A DNA stretch of 64,000 nucleotides from Verrucomicrobiaceae bacterium (lineage in GTDB: Bacteria; Verrucomicrobiota; Verrucomicrobiia; Verrucomicrobiales; Akkermansiaceae). The position numbers and the translations under genes are program-made. Numbering within the stretch: the first letter of the stretch is position 1; each line of letters opens with the position of its first letter. Of the stretch, positions 29,401-36,854 are shown one piece after another. The DNA lies in NCBI GenBank assembly GCA_027491155.1, contig JAIXWR010000015.1, forward strand, positions 62,001 through 126,000, in the 5' to 3' direction. The notes beneath the pieces were generated by a model that was not told where the DNA came from, ran no database searches, and was given only the letters and a program-made list of their open reading frames with translations.

Positions 29401-29720
29401 GTGCCCGCGCCGCTCTTGGCGAAACCGCAGGGACCGCCGGTTTCCTGGACTCCCGCGCTGAAATCCACATCCACCGCGGCGGGGCCGTCCTCGACGACAA
29501 AGGAGCAGACCGAGGACACCTCGCGCGGGATCCGCAGCGGCTCCGCCAGCACCCGCGCCGCCGCGGCCGGGAAGACCAACTCCGGCTTCGCGGGATCGGC
29601 CCGGACGCCTTCCAGCGCGGCCAGCTCCGCCCCCGCGGCGGCTTGCGGCGGGATGCAGGAAAGGAGGCAGATGAAAAGGAAGCGGAGCGGCGGCAGCCGC
29701 CGGGAGGTGCGAAAGGTCAT
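26472..29720 (-). CDS. Secreted multidomain GH29-like alpha-L-fucosidase
   Basis: A 1082-residue protein. A signal peptide (about 1-30) is followed by a strand-rich region with autotransporter-associated-repeat character (about 60-180: GAGTLRVAGELRMSG, ITVYDGTLDLSAARV). The catalytic domain (about 190-520) has DLKYGIFSHYVWNG, YVVFTAWHSGTCPLFPS and LDGLWIDENFQD, where Asp341 fits the GH29 nucleophile position. Then come a C-terminal sheet and at least three carbohydrate-binding/golvesin-like sandwich modules (about 580-910). The protein ends with another strand segment (ADGRGESGTWDAGASANW). Expected role: removal of terminal L-fucose outside the cell or in the periplasm. It lies a few kb from a fucose importer and isomerase, which supports the assignment. 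Substrate linkage is unknown. Confidence 0.78.
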   Translation of the reverse strand: MTFRTSRRLPPLRFLFICLLSCIPPQAAAGAELAALEGVRADPAKPELVFPAAAARVLAEPLRIPREVSSVCSFVVEDGPAAVDVDFSAGVQETGGPCGFAKSGAGTLRVAGELRMSGFITVYDGTLDLSAARVPGGLRIHLMGDARLVPPAAPAGAIELYVNGGKLAPGDWGPDRSPALAGPVKVADTGPSRRERWMDLKYGIFSHYVWNGYGMTALTPNADGSAAKTIDELADCFDVANYVDQLVAAQAQYVVFTAWHSGTCPLFPSAAMEKWAPGRPDTPKRDLLGELLDECRKRGVRPFFYCHPFQPVAEPHNDWINDLFAELVDRYGERLDGLWIDENFQDCTQDKVVDYRRLMRTIKERNPDLVLTHNNGGFQTYGVDAGVQEVQWEFHEGRMASVYQIFHQTAKSPEDMLVTTVIQAAANTMGGGIQWSIDAHGPGGGKRGGLDEKARPILDPFVKLLTPIAESVMNTRPSTSYPPPFQGAVVRLAGLGWGVATRSADDRREFLHVLKPPTGRTLTLPPPADGKVFAKARLLDGGQAVALQQSNRGLVLTLPDGVEWKKPDTVIVLDVVAPGGVGLVNNTSRAVQYRGASWNYRRDLASGSFRADAQSAGADGNSFVFTFEGTEVEWLGSRGPGHGKVELAIDGVPQGEVDLSQGSGRFVSLFSKKGLPRGRHTLSGTKRGGDLMSVDAFRVSDLINDSDPEIVFDTTTRHGPTAAALEGPWEPRGSSWINGQRFTFTFHGTAVEVQGGSAHGSGDLVLTLNGQPHSTVHCHGGQTTRTLASIQGLPNRQHTVTGHYTNPHPAGFISALDGFVVTRPDYWSREGGRGLGELGDDVHHSTLKNAVGHLGFQGSGVEVIVTRDAESRTAHYTLDGGGSSLWVGLNHYSPVTIPGEAVFRYPNLVPGRYKVAVNHAANPGGVNFSSVRLAVDAIRVHKGESSSASPLFWGADGRGESGTWDAGASANWHDGAASVSWQDFGAEDHLAVFAGKGGTIELAAPVRANRLVFRADGYRMHGQALELTGHQPGIHVADRSRAILALPVRLPGGAELPAGSYTAADRPDLVTGGGTLVIEPPL

Positions 29721-29785
29721 CGTTCGGTGGATGGGACCGCCGGACTACGAGGCTCGCCGTAGATCGCTGTCAATCCGGTGCGCTC

Positions 29786-30610
29786 TCAGAATCCGATCAC
29801 CAGCTCCGTGCCTTTCCCGCCCGGCTTCCCCTCCGCCGGATACCAGGTGGCGCTGAACATCTGGTAAAGGCGCTTGCTCTGCTTGAAGAGCAGCTTGCCC
29901 CCGTCCTTCGATGCCGCGGCGAATTCGATCGGCTTGCCGCCGTAGCGCTTGGTCTCGATGGAAAACGCGGTGGCTCCCTTGCCCAGCAGTTCCTCGTCGC
30001 TGAGGATCACCTCCTCGTGCAGCTTGAAGCGGAAGGACTTCCCGTCGACCCGCACCGCCTTGACCCCGTCGCCCTTCATCATCTTCTCGATCTCGTCCTC
30101 GGTGGGCATCTTCTTGAACTGGTCCACGTTGTAGATGGCGGGCATCATGATCAGGATACCCACCCGGGTCGGGTTCTCCGTGGCCTTGTGCTCCAGCGCG
30201 GTCGAAAGAATGATGTCCTTGCGATCGAAGCGGTGCCGGATCTTCGCCTTCGAGCCGTTGTCGTAGGTGGCGACCAGTTCGCAGGCCTCGACTTTCGAGC
30301 TGGCGGGCTGGGTCGTTTCGAAGCCGTCCTCCTTGATCCCGATCCTCGTCCAGGTGCCGCCCTTCTGTTCCTCGAGGATGAAATAGATCTGGAACTTGTC
30401 GTGCACGCCGACATGGGCCCACCCTTCCTTCTTGCGGATCTTCGGGAGCAGCAGCGCGTTGCCGTCCTTGGCGGTGACGGAGTAGTCGAACTCGTTTTCC
30501 CCGTGGCCGATCCAGCTTCCCATCCAGTCTTTCTCCGAAAGCTCGGGAAGGGTGGCTGCATGGAGCGGAAGGATGCCGAGAAGCGTCGCGATGAAGAGGG
30601 AGCGGATCAT
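29786..30610 (-). CDS. Exported protein of unknown function
   Basis: A 274-residue protein with a signal peptide (MIRSLFIATLLGILPLHAAT). The mature part is lysine- and glutamate-rich and mostly beta with one helix (FKKMPTEDEIEKMMKGD). Segments such as WMGSWIGHGENEFDYSVTA, FQIYFILEEQKGGTWTRIG and ACELVATYDNGSKAKIRHRF suggest a lipocalin-like or META-like fold, but no family is recognised. It lies 65 bases downstream of the fucosidase start (which is transcribed after it) and 25 bases after the threonine aldolase stop, so the three minus-strand genes may be co-transcribed. Confidence 0.75.
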   Translation of the reverse strand: MIRSLFIATLLGILPLHAATLPELSEKDWMGSWIGHGENEFDYSVTAKDGNALLLPKIRKKEGWAHVGVHDKFQIYFILEEQKGGTWTRIGIKEDGFETTQPASSKVEACELVATYDNGSKAKIRHRFDRKDIILSTALEHKATENPTRVGILIMMPAIYNVDQFKKMPTEDEIEKMMKGDGVKAVRVDGKSFRFKLHEEVILSDEELLGKGATAFSIETKRYGGKPIEFAAASKDGGKLLFKQSKRLYQMFSATWYPAEGKPGGKGTELVIGF

Positions 30611-30635
30611 GGGTTGTTGGAGTCGGGGCTTGGGT

Positions 30636-31670
30636 TCAGGATGAGAGAGAGGAAAGGGTGGCTTCGAAAATGCCGAGGGCCCGCCCGATGTCCGCGGAGC
30701 TCACCTCGAGGCTGGTCACCGCGCGGATCGTGTCCGGGCCGATGGAAAAAATGCGGACCCCGGCGGCGTCAAGCTCGCGCACGAGCCGGTCCGCCGGAAC
30801 CGCCGTCACCCGGGCGATCACGATGTTGGTTTCCACCGCCGCCGGATCCAGTTCCATGCCCGGCAAGGTGGCCAGGCCGTCGGCCAGCAGGCGCGCGTTG
30901 GCGTGGTCCTCGGCCAACCGCTCGCGATGATGTTCCAGCGCGTGCAGCGCGCCGGCAGCCAGGATGCCGGCCTGCCGCATGCCGCCGCCGAACATCTTGC
31001 GGAAGCGCCGCGCGCGCCGGATGAACTCGCCCGATCCGCACAATGCCGAGCCGACGGGGGCGCCGAGGCCTTTCGAAAAGCACACCGCCACCGAATCGAA
31101 CTCCGCCGCCAGCTGTCGTTCGGGAATCCCGCTCGCCACCGCCGCGTTCCACAGCCGCGCGCCGTCGAGGTGCAGCCGCAGGCCGCGCTCCCGGGTCAGC
31201 GCTCCGATCTCCCGCACCCGCTCCTGCGGCCAGATCCTGCCGCCGCCGCGGTTGTGGGTGTTCTCCAGGCAGACGAGCCTGGTCGGCGGGAAATGCTGGT
31301 CCGCGGGCCGCAGCACCGCTTCCACATCCGCCGCGGTGAAGATGCCGCGCACCCCCGGCAGGCAGCGGCAGGTCAGGCCGGACAGCGCGGCGGGCGCGCC
31401 GCCTTCGTAGTAGTGGATGTGCGCGTTGCCATCGAGGATCACCTCGTCGCCCGGCTCGGTGTGCGCCCGCAGCGCGAGCTGGTTCGCCATCGTGCCGGAG
31501 GGCGCGAACATCGCCGCTTCCTTGCCCAGCAGCTCCGCCACGCGGGCTTCGAGCCTCGCGACGGTGGGATCCTCCCCGAACATGTCGTCGCCGACCTCGG
31601 CCGCGGCCATCGCCTCGCGCATCGCGGGGGTCGGACGGGTGAGGGTGTCGCTTCGCAGGTCGATGGGCAT
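30636..31670 (-). CDS. ltaE: Low-specificity L-threonine aldolase
   Basis: A 344-residue PLP enzyme. The start at 31670 gives [21 protein letters not shown], the canonical N-terminus of the family; a longer frame upstream adds an unrelated Gly/Pro-rich stretch. Landmarks are [55 protein letters not shown] with the PLP-contacting Asp, and [11 protein letters not shown] with Lys200 as the Schiff-base lysine. It cleaves L-threonine/allo-threonine to glycine and acetaldehyde in the cytoplasm. It precedes the unknown exported protein and the fucosidase on the minus strand, but no metabolic link to fucose is obvious. Confidence 0.95.
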   Translation of the reverse strand: MPIDLRSDTLTRPTPAMREAMAAAEVGDDMFGEDPTVARLEARVAELLGKEAAMFAPSGTMANQLALRAHTEPGDEVILDGNAHIHYYEGGAPAALSGLTCRCLPGVRGIFTAADVEAVLRPADQHFPPTRLVCLENTHNRGGGRIWPQERVREIGALTRERGLRLHLDGARLWNAAVASGIPERQLAAEFDSVAVCFSKGLGAPVGSALCGSGEFIRRARRFRKMFGGGMRQAGILAAGALHALEHHRERLAEDHANARLLADGLATLPGMELDPAAVETNIVIARVTAVPADRLVRELDAAGVRIFSIGPDTIRAVTSLEVSSADIGRALGIFEATLSSLSS

Positions 31671-31950
31671 GGCAGGCGGTGGACCGGATCCCGCCGCGGA
31701 GTGTCGCGGGCCGCCCTCCGAAGACAAGCCTGCCCTTCCGCAACCCAAAACAACGAGTCGAATAACGCGTCGGGCATTTAGTCGGCCTCATTACCCATGG
31801 AGGCCGATCCCCATCTGAAAGCCATCTTGATGCTTGCCACGGCGGATGGGTGAAACAGGCTATGAACCGATGATGGCGTCACTCGAGACCGGCGGTTCGT
31901 CGCAATTCCGCAAGCGGCTTTTTGATCGAGCAAGGGATGGTGCGGCGGAG

Positions 31951-33051
31951 ATGATTTCGGGAGCGCAGAGGGGTTCCGGAGGAACTCATGTGGCTCGTCG
32001 TCCACGCGGAGCTGGTGCTTCGGGAAACTCCTGCGGGCGGCTGGTCCCGTTCGGCTGGTTCCGGCTCCTGATGGCCATCGGACTGTGCGTCGGCCCGGTG
32101 AGGGGAGAGACGCTTGAAATGAAGGTCATGGAGATCGAGGGCCGCTTGATCGAAGCGACGTTGAAGCCGGCCTTCGCGGCGGACCGGGATGCCTTCGACG
32201 AAGTCGTGGGCAAGCTGTCGGCCCTCGGCCCGGACCGGGGCGTCCACCATCTGGCGAACCTGAAAGTGGCGTCCCAGCGCGGGATGTTGAATGCCAGTGC
32301 CCGCGACGTGAAGCTTCATGACCGGCTTCCCGGGCGGCGCCGGGGCTTTTCCGTTGGCCCGGATCTGACGTGGAGGTTGCAGCACGACGAGCGCGTGTTG
32401 ACGGTGCAAATGCAGGCGACCCTTGAGATGGCTCCCTTTTATCGGTTCGAACTGATCCACCCGGCGGATGGCAGGTGGTCGCTCTCCGCCGCCGTGCGCG
32501 GGGTTCGCGGCATGATCATGGTGTTCGAACGGGTGGAAGGCCGCCCTGTCGCGGCCGATGCCGCCTCGCGGGAGTGGCTTGCGGCGACCCTCTCGACCGC
32601 CCGGCCGGCAGCATTCGATGCGAAGGAGCCATGGCGCATGGTCGTGGACTCGAAGGGGCCCGGGTCCGCGATCATCCGGATCCAAACCCCGCGGGAAGGT
32701 GGCAAAACCGGCAAGGTGTCGGCGGATCTGAATCGCTACAGCGAGGCGCAGCAGACCTACAGTGATTCCGTCGTCATGTTCACCACCGGGCCAGGTAGCG
32801 GCCCCATGGCAGGGAACAAGGTGATCTTGTGTGATTTCGAAATCCCGATCGACCGCCGGCCGGGAAAGGTGATCCGGTGGAACGGCGAGGGGCAGGTCAA
32901 GCTCGACGCCGATACGATGATCGCGGATGGGACGGTCAAAGCGACCGAGTGGCATGACGAAAGGACGGAGAAGGGATTCAGCTCGACGGCGCAAAAACTG
33001 AAGAAGCAACCCGAGTGCCACGTCAGGGGCATGGTCATCAAGGTGCGCTGA
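31951..33051 (+). CDS. Exported protein of unknown function, start uncertain
   Basis: From 31951 this is 366 residues; in-frame ATGs at 31834 and near 31875 would lengthen it. The hydrophobic stretch FGWFRLLMAIGLCVG followed by PVRGET looks like a signal peptide, which would need a start near 32000, so the true start may be a non-ATG codon. The mature region has EMKVMEIEGRLIEATLKPAF, FDEVVGKLSALGPDRGVHHL, an Arg-rich turn (LPGRRRGFSVGPD), strand-rich segments and IPIDRRPGKVIRWNGEG. No family is recognised. It stands alone between the divergent threonine aldolase and the convergent ABC permease gene. Confidence 0.65.
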   Translation: MISGAQRGSGGTHVARRPRGAGASGNSCGRLVPFGWFRLLMAIGLCVGPVRGETLEMKVMEIEGRLIEATLKPAFAADRDAFDEVVGKLSALGPDRGVHHLANLKVASQRGMLNASARDVKLHDRLPGRRRGFSVGPDLTWRLQHDERVLTVQMQATLEMAPFYRFELIHPADGRWSLSAAVRGVRGMIMVFERVEGRPVAADAASREWLAATLSTARPAAFDAKEPWRMVVDSKGPGSAIIRIQTPREGGKTGKVSADLNRYSEAQQTYSDSVVMFTTGPGSGPMAGNKVILCDFEIPIDRRPGKVIRWNGEGQVKLDADTMIADGTVKATEWHDERTEKGFSSTAQKLKKQPECHVRGMVIKVR

Positions 33052-33183
33052 GCCGGCAGCGTCTGTTATAGGACCGGTGGCTTGCCGGATCGGGTGCTAA
33101 CCATGCGCCAGGCAAACCGTCATTCCAACCGACGACGCCCCGGGGGAACCGAGAAGCGCCTGCGGGGCGGTGCCCGCGCTCCC

Positions 33184-34116
33184 TCACGCCTTCCGGTTCC
33201 GCAGGCGGTCGATGATCACGGCGACGACGATGATCGCGCCGGTGATGATCTCGGTCCAGGGGGTCGGGATGCCGTTGAGGACGCAGCCGGTGCGGATGGT
33301 GGTCATCAGCAGCGCGCCGATGATGGTGCCCAGCACCGTGCCGACGCCGCCGGAGAGGCTGGCGCCGCCGATGACCACGGCGGCGATGATGTCGAGCTCC
33401 CAACCGGTCGCGGTGGTCGGGTCGCCTTGCGAAGACTTGGCCATGTTCATCACCGCCGCGAGACCGGCGAGCGCGCCGCCGATGACGTAAACGAAGAGCT
33501 TGGTGCGGGTGACGTTCACCCCGCAAAGGGTCGCGGTCTGTTCGTTCGATCCGACCGCGAAGACGTGGCGGCCGAAGCGGGTGTAGCGGAGGACGAGGGT
33601 GAAGAGGACGGCCAGCGCGACCATCAGCCACACGCCCCAGGGAATACCCGCGCCGCCCATCCAGGGCTTGTAGGCGGTGACGTCGAAGGGAAGGTTCACC
33701 GGCGTGCCGTTGGTGGCGACTTTCCCCGCGCCGCGGAAGACCTGCATGGTGCCGAGGGTGACGATGAAGGGCATCAGCTTGAGACCGGTGGAGAGTCCGC
33801 CGTTGAGCAAGCCGCACAAGCCGCCGAAGCCGATGGTGGCGAGGAAGACCATCGGAGGATCGATTCCCTTCGTCACCAGCGTCGCTGCGATCACGCCGCA
33901 GAGCGCGATCATCGAGCCGACGGAGAGATCGATCCCGCCGGAGATGATGATCAGCGTCATGCCGATCGCCGCGGTGCCGACGATGACGGTCTGGGTCAGG
34001 ATGTTGAGCAGCACGTCCTCGGTGAACATCGCCGGGTTGCGCACTCCGAACAGGCCGTAGACGACCAGCAGCGCGATGAAGGGGCCGAGCAGGGCGAGGA
34101 GGGATTTGAGGCGCAT
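33184..34116 (-). CDS. Sugar ABC transporter permease, RbsC-like
   Basis: A 310-residue inner-membrane permease with about eight to ten helices. The ATG at 34116 (MRLKSLLALLG) is chosen; a GTG at 34170, overlapping the ATPase stop, would add a 19-residue leader encoded largely by the GGAAGAT tandem repeat. Family motifs are MTLIIISGGIDLSVGSM, MPFIVTLGTMQVFRG, YTRFGRHVFAVGSNEQTA and VVIGGASLSGGVGTVLGT. It forms the channel of a BPD_transp_2 (ribose/xylose/rhamnose-type) importer with the ATPase at 34163 and the binding protein at 35798. The sugar is most likely L-fucose or another deoxyhexose, given the adjacent isomerase. Confidence 0.95.
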   Translation of the reverse strand: MRLKSLLALLGPFIALLVVYGLFGVRNPAMFTEDVLLNILTQTVIVGTAAIGMTLIIISGGIDLSVGSMIALCGVIAATLVTKGIDPPMVFLATIGFGGLCGLLNGGLSTGLKLMPFIVTLGTMQVFRGAGKVATNGTPVNLPFDVTAYKPWMGGAGIPWGVWLMVALAVLFTLVLRYTRFGRHVFAVGSNEQTATLCGVNVTRTKLFVYVIGGALAGLAAVMNMAKSSQGDPTTATGWELDIIAAVVIGGASLSGGVGTVLGTIIGALLMTTIRTGCVLNGIPTPWTEIITGAIIVVAVIIDRLRNRKA

Positions 34117-34119
34117 CGG

Positions 34120-34154
34120 GGAAGATGGAAGATGGAAGATGGAAGATGGAAGAT
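34120..34154 (-). repeat. Five perfect tandem copies of GGAAGAT before the permease gene
   Basis: The heptamer GGAAGAT occurs five times without error on the plus strand, which is ATCTTCC on the transcribed strand. It ends 3 bases before the permease ATG, so it fills the place where a ribosome-binding site would be. On the mRNA it is pyrimidine-rich, not purine-rich. Copy number may vary between strains and change spacing or translation. Confidence 0.9.
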
Positions 34155-34162
34155 CGTGGATT

Positions 34163-35701
34163 TCAGGCACCCGGACTGCCGCTGGATTGCCGCAGGTCGG
34201 CGGACTTTCCGGTGGCGACGAGCATGACGTCGTGCGGGGTGAGGTCGGCGACGGGGACGGCGCGGGTGAGCTTGCCCTGGCTCATGACGGCGATGCGGTC
34301 GCAGACGCCGAAGAGCTCGGGCAGGTAGCTGGAGATGATGATGACGGCGCGCGGGCGGGCCGGATCGGTGACGGCCTCGTTGATCGCCTCGTAAATGCGG
34401 GCCTTGGCGGCGATGTCGATGCCGCGGGTCGGCTCATCCAACAAAAGGATGTCGACGTCGAATTCGAGCAAGCGGGCGAAGGCGGCCTTCTGCTGGTTGC
34501 CGCCGGACAGCGCGCCAATCGGCTGGGCGGGTCCCTGGCACTTGATGCCGAGCTTTTCGATCCACACGGCGGAGCGGCTCATCTGCCTGGCCGGCGAGAC
34601 CGCGCCGCCGCGGCCGAAGCGGTCGAGGCAGGGCAGCGTGATGTTGTCGGCGATGGAAAGGTTCAGCGCGAGACCCTCTTCCTTGCGATTCTCGCTGAGC
34701 AGGCCGACGCTTTGCCGCCAGCGTTGGCGGGGGTTGGCGGTTCCTTCGTTGCCGCCGATGCGGATCTCGCCGGACTTCACCGGATCGAGCCCGAACAGCG
34801 CGCGCAGGAACTCGGTGCGGCCGGAGCCGACGACGCCCGCAATGCCGACCACCTCGCCGCGGCGCAGGGTCAGGCTGGCATCGGCGGGCTTGGCGCTTCC
34901 GGCGAGGTGCTTGATCTCTAGCAAGGCTTCACCGGGATGGCGTTCGGTGCGCGGGTAGAGGTCGTCGACATCGCGGCCGACCATCATCGAGACGATCTCC
35001 TCCGGCGCCGTGGTCGCGACCTCGCGGGTGCCGACCACCGAACCGTCGCGCAGCACGGTGAGGCGGGAGGCGAGGCGGTTCACTTCCTCGAGGAAGTGCG
35101 AGATGTAGATGATCGAGATGCCCTGCGACTTGAGGCGGTCGATCAGCAAAAACAGCCGCTCGATGTCTTTCTGCGAAAGCGAGGAAGTCGGCTCGTCGAA
35201 AACCAGCAGCTTGCAACCCATCGCCAGCGAGCGGCCGATCTCGACGAGCTGCTGGGCGGACACCGACAGCGTGCCGGCCAACACCTCGGGCCGGATGTCC
35301 GGGTGGTCGAAATGGGCGAGCGCCTCGAGGGCGCGGGCACGCATCAATTTGCGGTCGACCAGCGGGCCCTTCATCGGCTCCATGCCGAGCACGATGTTTT
35401 CCTCGACCGTCAGGTGCGGGGCGATCGACAGCTCCTGATAGATCATCCCGACACCGCGCGCGCGGGCATCGAGCGGATTGCGGGGAAGATAAGGCTTCCC
35501 GTCGAACTCCATCTCCCCGCTGTCCGGCGCGTGGGCCCCGGAGAGCACCTTCATCAGCGTGCTTTTGCCCGCGCCGTTCTCGCCGACCAGCGCGTGGACC
35601 TCCCCCGGCAGCACCTCAAGGTCCACCCGCCCGAGCGCGACGGTCGGCCCGAAGGTCTTGCGGATGCCCCGCATGACGAGGCGTGGAGGTGCCGAAGGCA
35701 T
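34163..35701 (-). CDS. Sugar ABC transporter ATP-binding protein, RbsA/XylG-like
   Basis: A 512-residue protein with two fused ATPase domains. The first (about 5-240) has the Walker A GENGAGKST, signature LSVSAQQLVEIGRSLA and Walker B LLVFDEPTSSLS. The second (about 260-500) has a degenerate Walker A region (GVVGSGRTE), signature LSGGNQQKAAFARLL and Walker B ILLLDEPTRGID. This tandem arrangement with one degenerate site is standard for the ribose/galactose class. It energises import together with the permease downstream. A 29-nt imperfect inverted repeat lies in the gap to the binding-protein gene upstream. Confidence 0.96.
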   Translation of the reverse strand: MPSAPPRLVMRGIRKTFGPTVALGRVDLEVLPGEVHALVGENGAGKSTLMKVLSGAHAPDSGEMEFDGKPYLPRNPLDARARGVGMIYQELSIAPHLTVEENIVLGMEPMKGPLVDRKLMRARALEALAHFDHPDIRPEVLAGTLSVSAQQLVEIGRSLAMGCKLLVFDEPTSSLSQKDIERLFLLIDRLKSQGISIIYISHFLEEVNRLASRLTVLRDGSVVGTREVATTAPEEIVSMMVGRDVDDLYPRTERHPGEALLEIKHLAGSAKPADASLTLRRGEVVGIAGVVGSGRTEFLRALFGLDPVKSGEIRIGGNEGTANPRQRWRQSVGLLSENRKEEGLALNLSIADNITLPCLDRFGRGGAVSPARQMSRSAVWIEKLGIKCQGPAQPIGALSGGNQQKAAFARLLEFDVDILLLDEPTRGIDIAAKARIYEAINEAVTDPARPRAVIIISSYLPELFGVCDRIAVMSQGKLTRAVPVADLTPHDVMLVATGKSADLRQSSGSPGA

Positions 35702-35717
35702 GAGTGGAAAGTCGATG

Positions 35718-35794
35718 GTTGAGAGTTGATGGTTGATGGTTGAGAGCCGGATTTGTCACCTCTTGCTCTCAACTATCATCTCCCGACTCTCAAC
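35718..35794 (-). promoter_or_regulatory. Imperfect 29-nt inverted repeat between binding protein and ATPase genes
   Basis: Arms 35718-35746 and 35766-35794 are complementary at both ends (GTTGAGAGT with ACTCTCAAC; GTTGAGAG with CTCTCAAC) and partly in the middle, around a 19-base loop. The left arm is itself built from heptamers GATGGTT and GAGAGTT (35714-35748). Placed just after the binding-protein stop, the mRNA hairpin could protect the upstream transcript or attenuate the ATPase and permease genes, giving excess binding protein. No T-tract follows. Confidence 0.6.
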
Positions 35795-35797
35795 TTC

Positions 35798-36772
35798 TTA
35801 CTGAAGCTGCGTCTTCACCAGCGCGTCGATCTTCGGATCGGCGAGGTTCTCGGGAGTGACCAGCGTGGCGCCGGTGTCGATCACCGGCTCGACCTTTTCG
35901 CCCTTGAGCTTGGCGACGGCGGTCTTCACGCCGAGGTAGCCCATGTTGAGGGGATCCTGGAGGACGGTGCCCTGCATCTCGCCTTTCTTCAGGGCATCGA
36001 TGAAAGTGGCATCGCAGTCGACGCCGATGAACTTCACGGTGCCGGCCAGGTTCTTGCCGCGCAGGGCCTGGAGCATGCCGTAGGTGCTGGTCTGGTTGGA
36101 GCAGAAGATGGCGTTGACCGTCAGCGCGCCGCCCTCGGTCAGGCGGGTGACCAGGTTGGTGGCGGTGTTCTGGGCATCGCTGGCGGTGGGTCCGGCGAAC
36201 TGCTCGGAGCTGACGACCTCGATCCCGGGATACTTCGCGATTTCATCGAGGAAACCCTGCTCGCGCTGCTCGGTCGAGGCGCTGCCTTGCATGTAGCGGA
36301 GCATCGCGATCTTGCCCTTCTCGCCGATGGTCGCGGCGATCGCGCGGGCACCGATGCGGCCGCACTCGGCGTTGTCGGTGGCCACGTAGCTGGTGATGAA
36401 GCTGGCGCTGTCGGCGAGGCTGGAGTCGACGATGACGACCGGCTTGCCCTTGTCGGCGACTTCCTTCGCGACATCGCGCAGGGCGACGGCATCGAGCGGG
36501 GCGAGGACCAGCGCGTCGTTCTGGAGCGACTGGTTTTTCACGAGGTCGATCTGCTGCGAGCGGTCGTCTTCTCGCTGCGGCCCGATGAAGGTGACCTTCA
36601 CGCCGAGTTCGGCACCGGCTTTCATCGCGCCGGCTTCCACCGACTTCCAATAGATGTGCGTGGTGCCTTTCGGGATCACCGCGACGCGGACCTGGCCGGG
36701 GGTTTCGGCGGACTTGTTGCAGCCGGCTAGCAGCGCGGCGGCGGCGAGGGCGAGGATGGGAGTGGATTTCAT
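35798..36772 (-). CDS. Sugar ABC transporter substrate-binding lipoprotein
   Basis: A 324-residue protein. The ATG at 36772 opens a lipoprotein signal with lipobox LAGC (Cys18). The mature part is a type 1 periplasmic binding protein of the ribose/rhamnose class: VRVAVIPKGTTHIYWKSVEAG at the N-terminus, ALVLAPLDAVALRDVAKEVAD, KPVVIVDSSLADSASFITSY, DAIFCSNQTSTYGMLQAL-type hinge strand, and VKFIGVDCDATFIDAL. It captures the sugar and passes it to the RbsA/RbsC-like pair downstream. Lies 82 bases after the L-fucose isomerase stop, so it belongs to the same leftward transcription unit. Confidence 0.94.
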   Translation of the reverse strand: MKSTPILALAAAALLAGCNKSAETPGQVRVAVIPKGTTHIYWKSVEAGAMKAGAELGVKVTFIGPQREDDRSQQIDLVKNQSLQNDALVLAPLDAVALRDVAKEVADKGKPVVIVDSSLADSASFITSYVATDNAECGRIGARAIAATIGEKGKIAMLRYMQGSASTEQREQGFLDEIAKYPGIEVVSSEQFAGPTASDAQNTATNLVTRLTEGGALTVNAIFCSNQTSTYGMLQALRGKNLAGTVKFIGVDCDATFIDALKKGEMQGTVLQDPLNMGYLGVKTAVAKLKGEKVEPVIDTGATLVTPENLADPKIDALVKTQLQ

Positions 36773-36854
36773 TCTGGGTTGTCGGTGGGAAGATTCCTGA
36801 AGGATCGGCCGCGGAAAGTCACGCATCCGGGTGCGGACCGGCGGAAAATGGTGA

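Noticed and set aside
31797-31853. 18-codon open frame before the 31951 gene
   Set aside because: Too short, no visible ribosome-binding site and no conserved character; could be a leader peptide but nothing in the sequence supports it.
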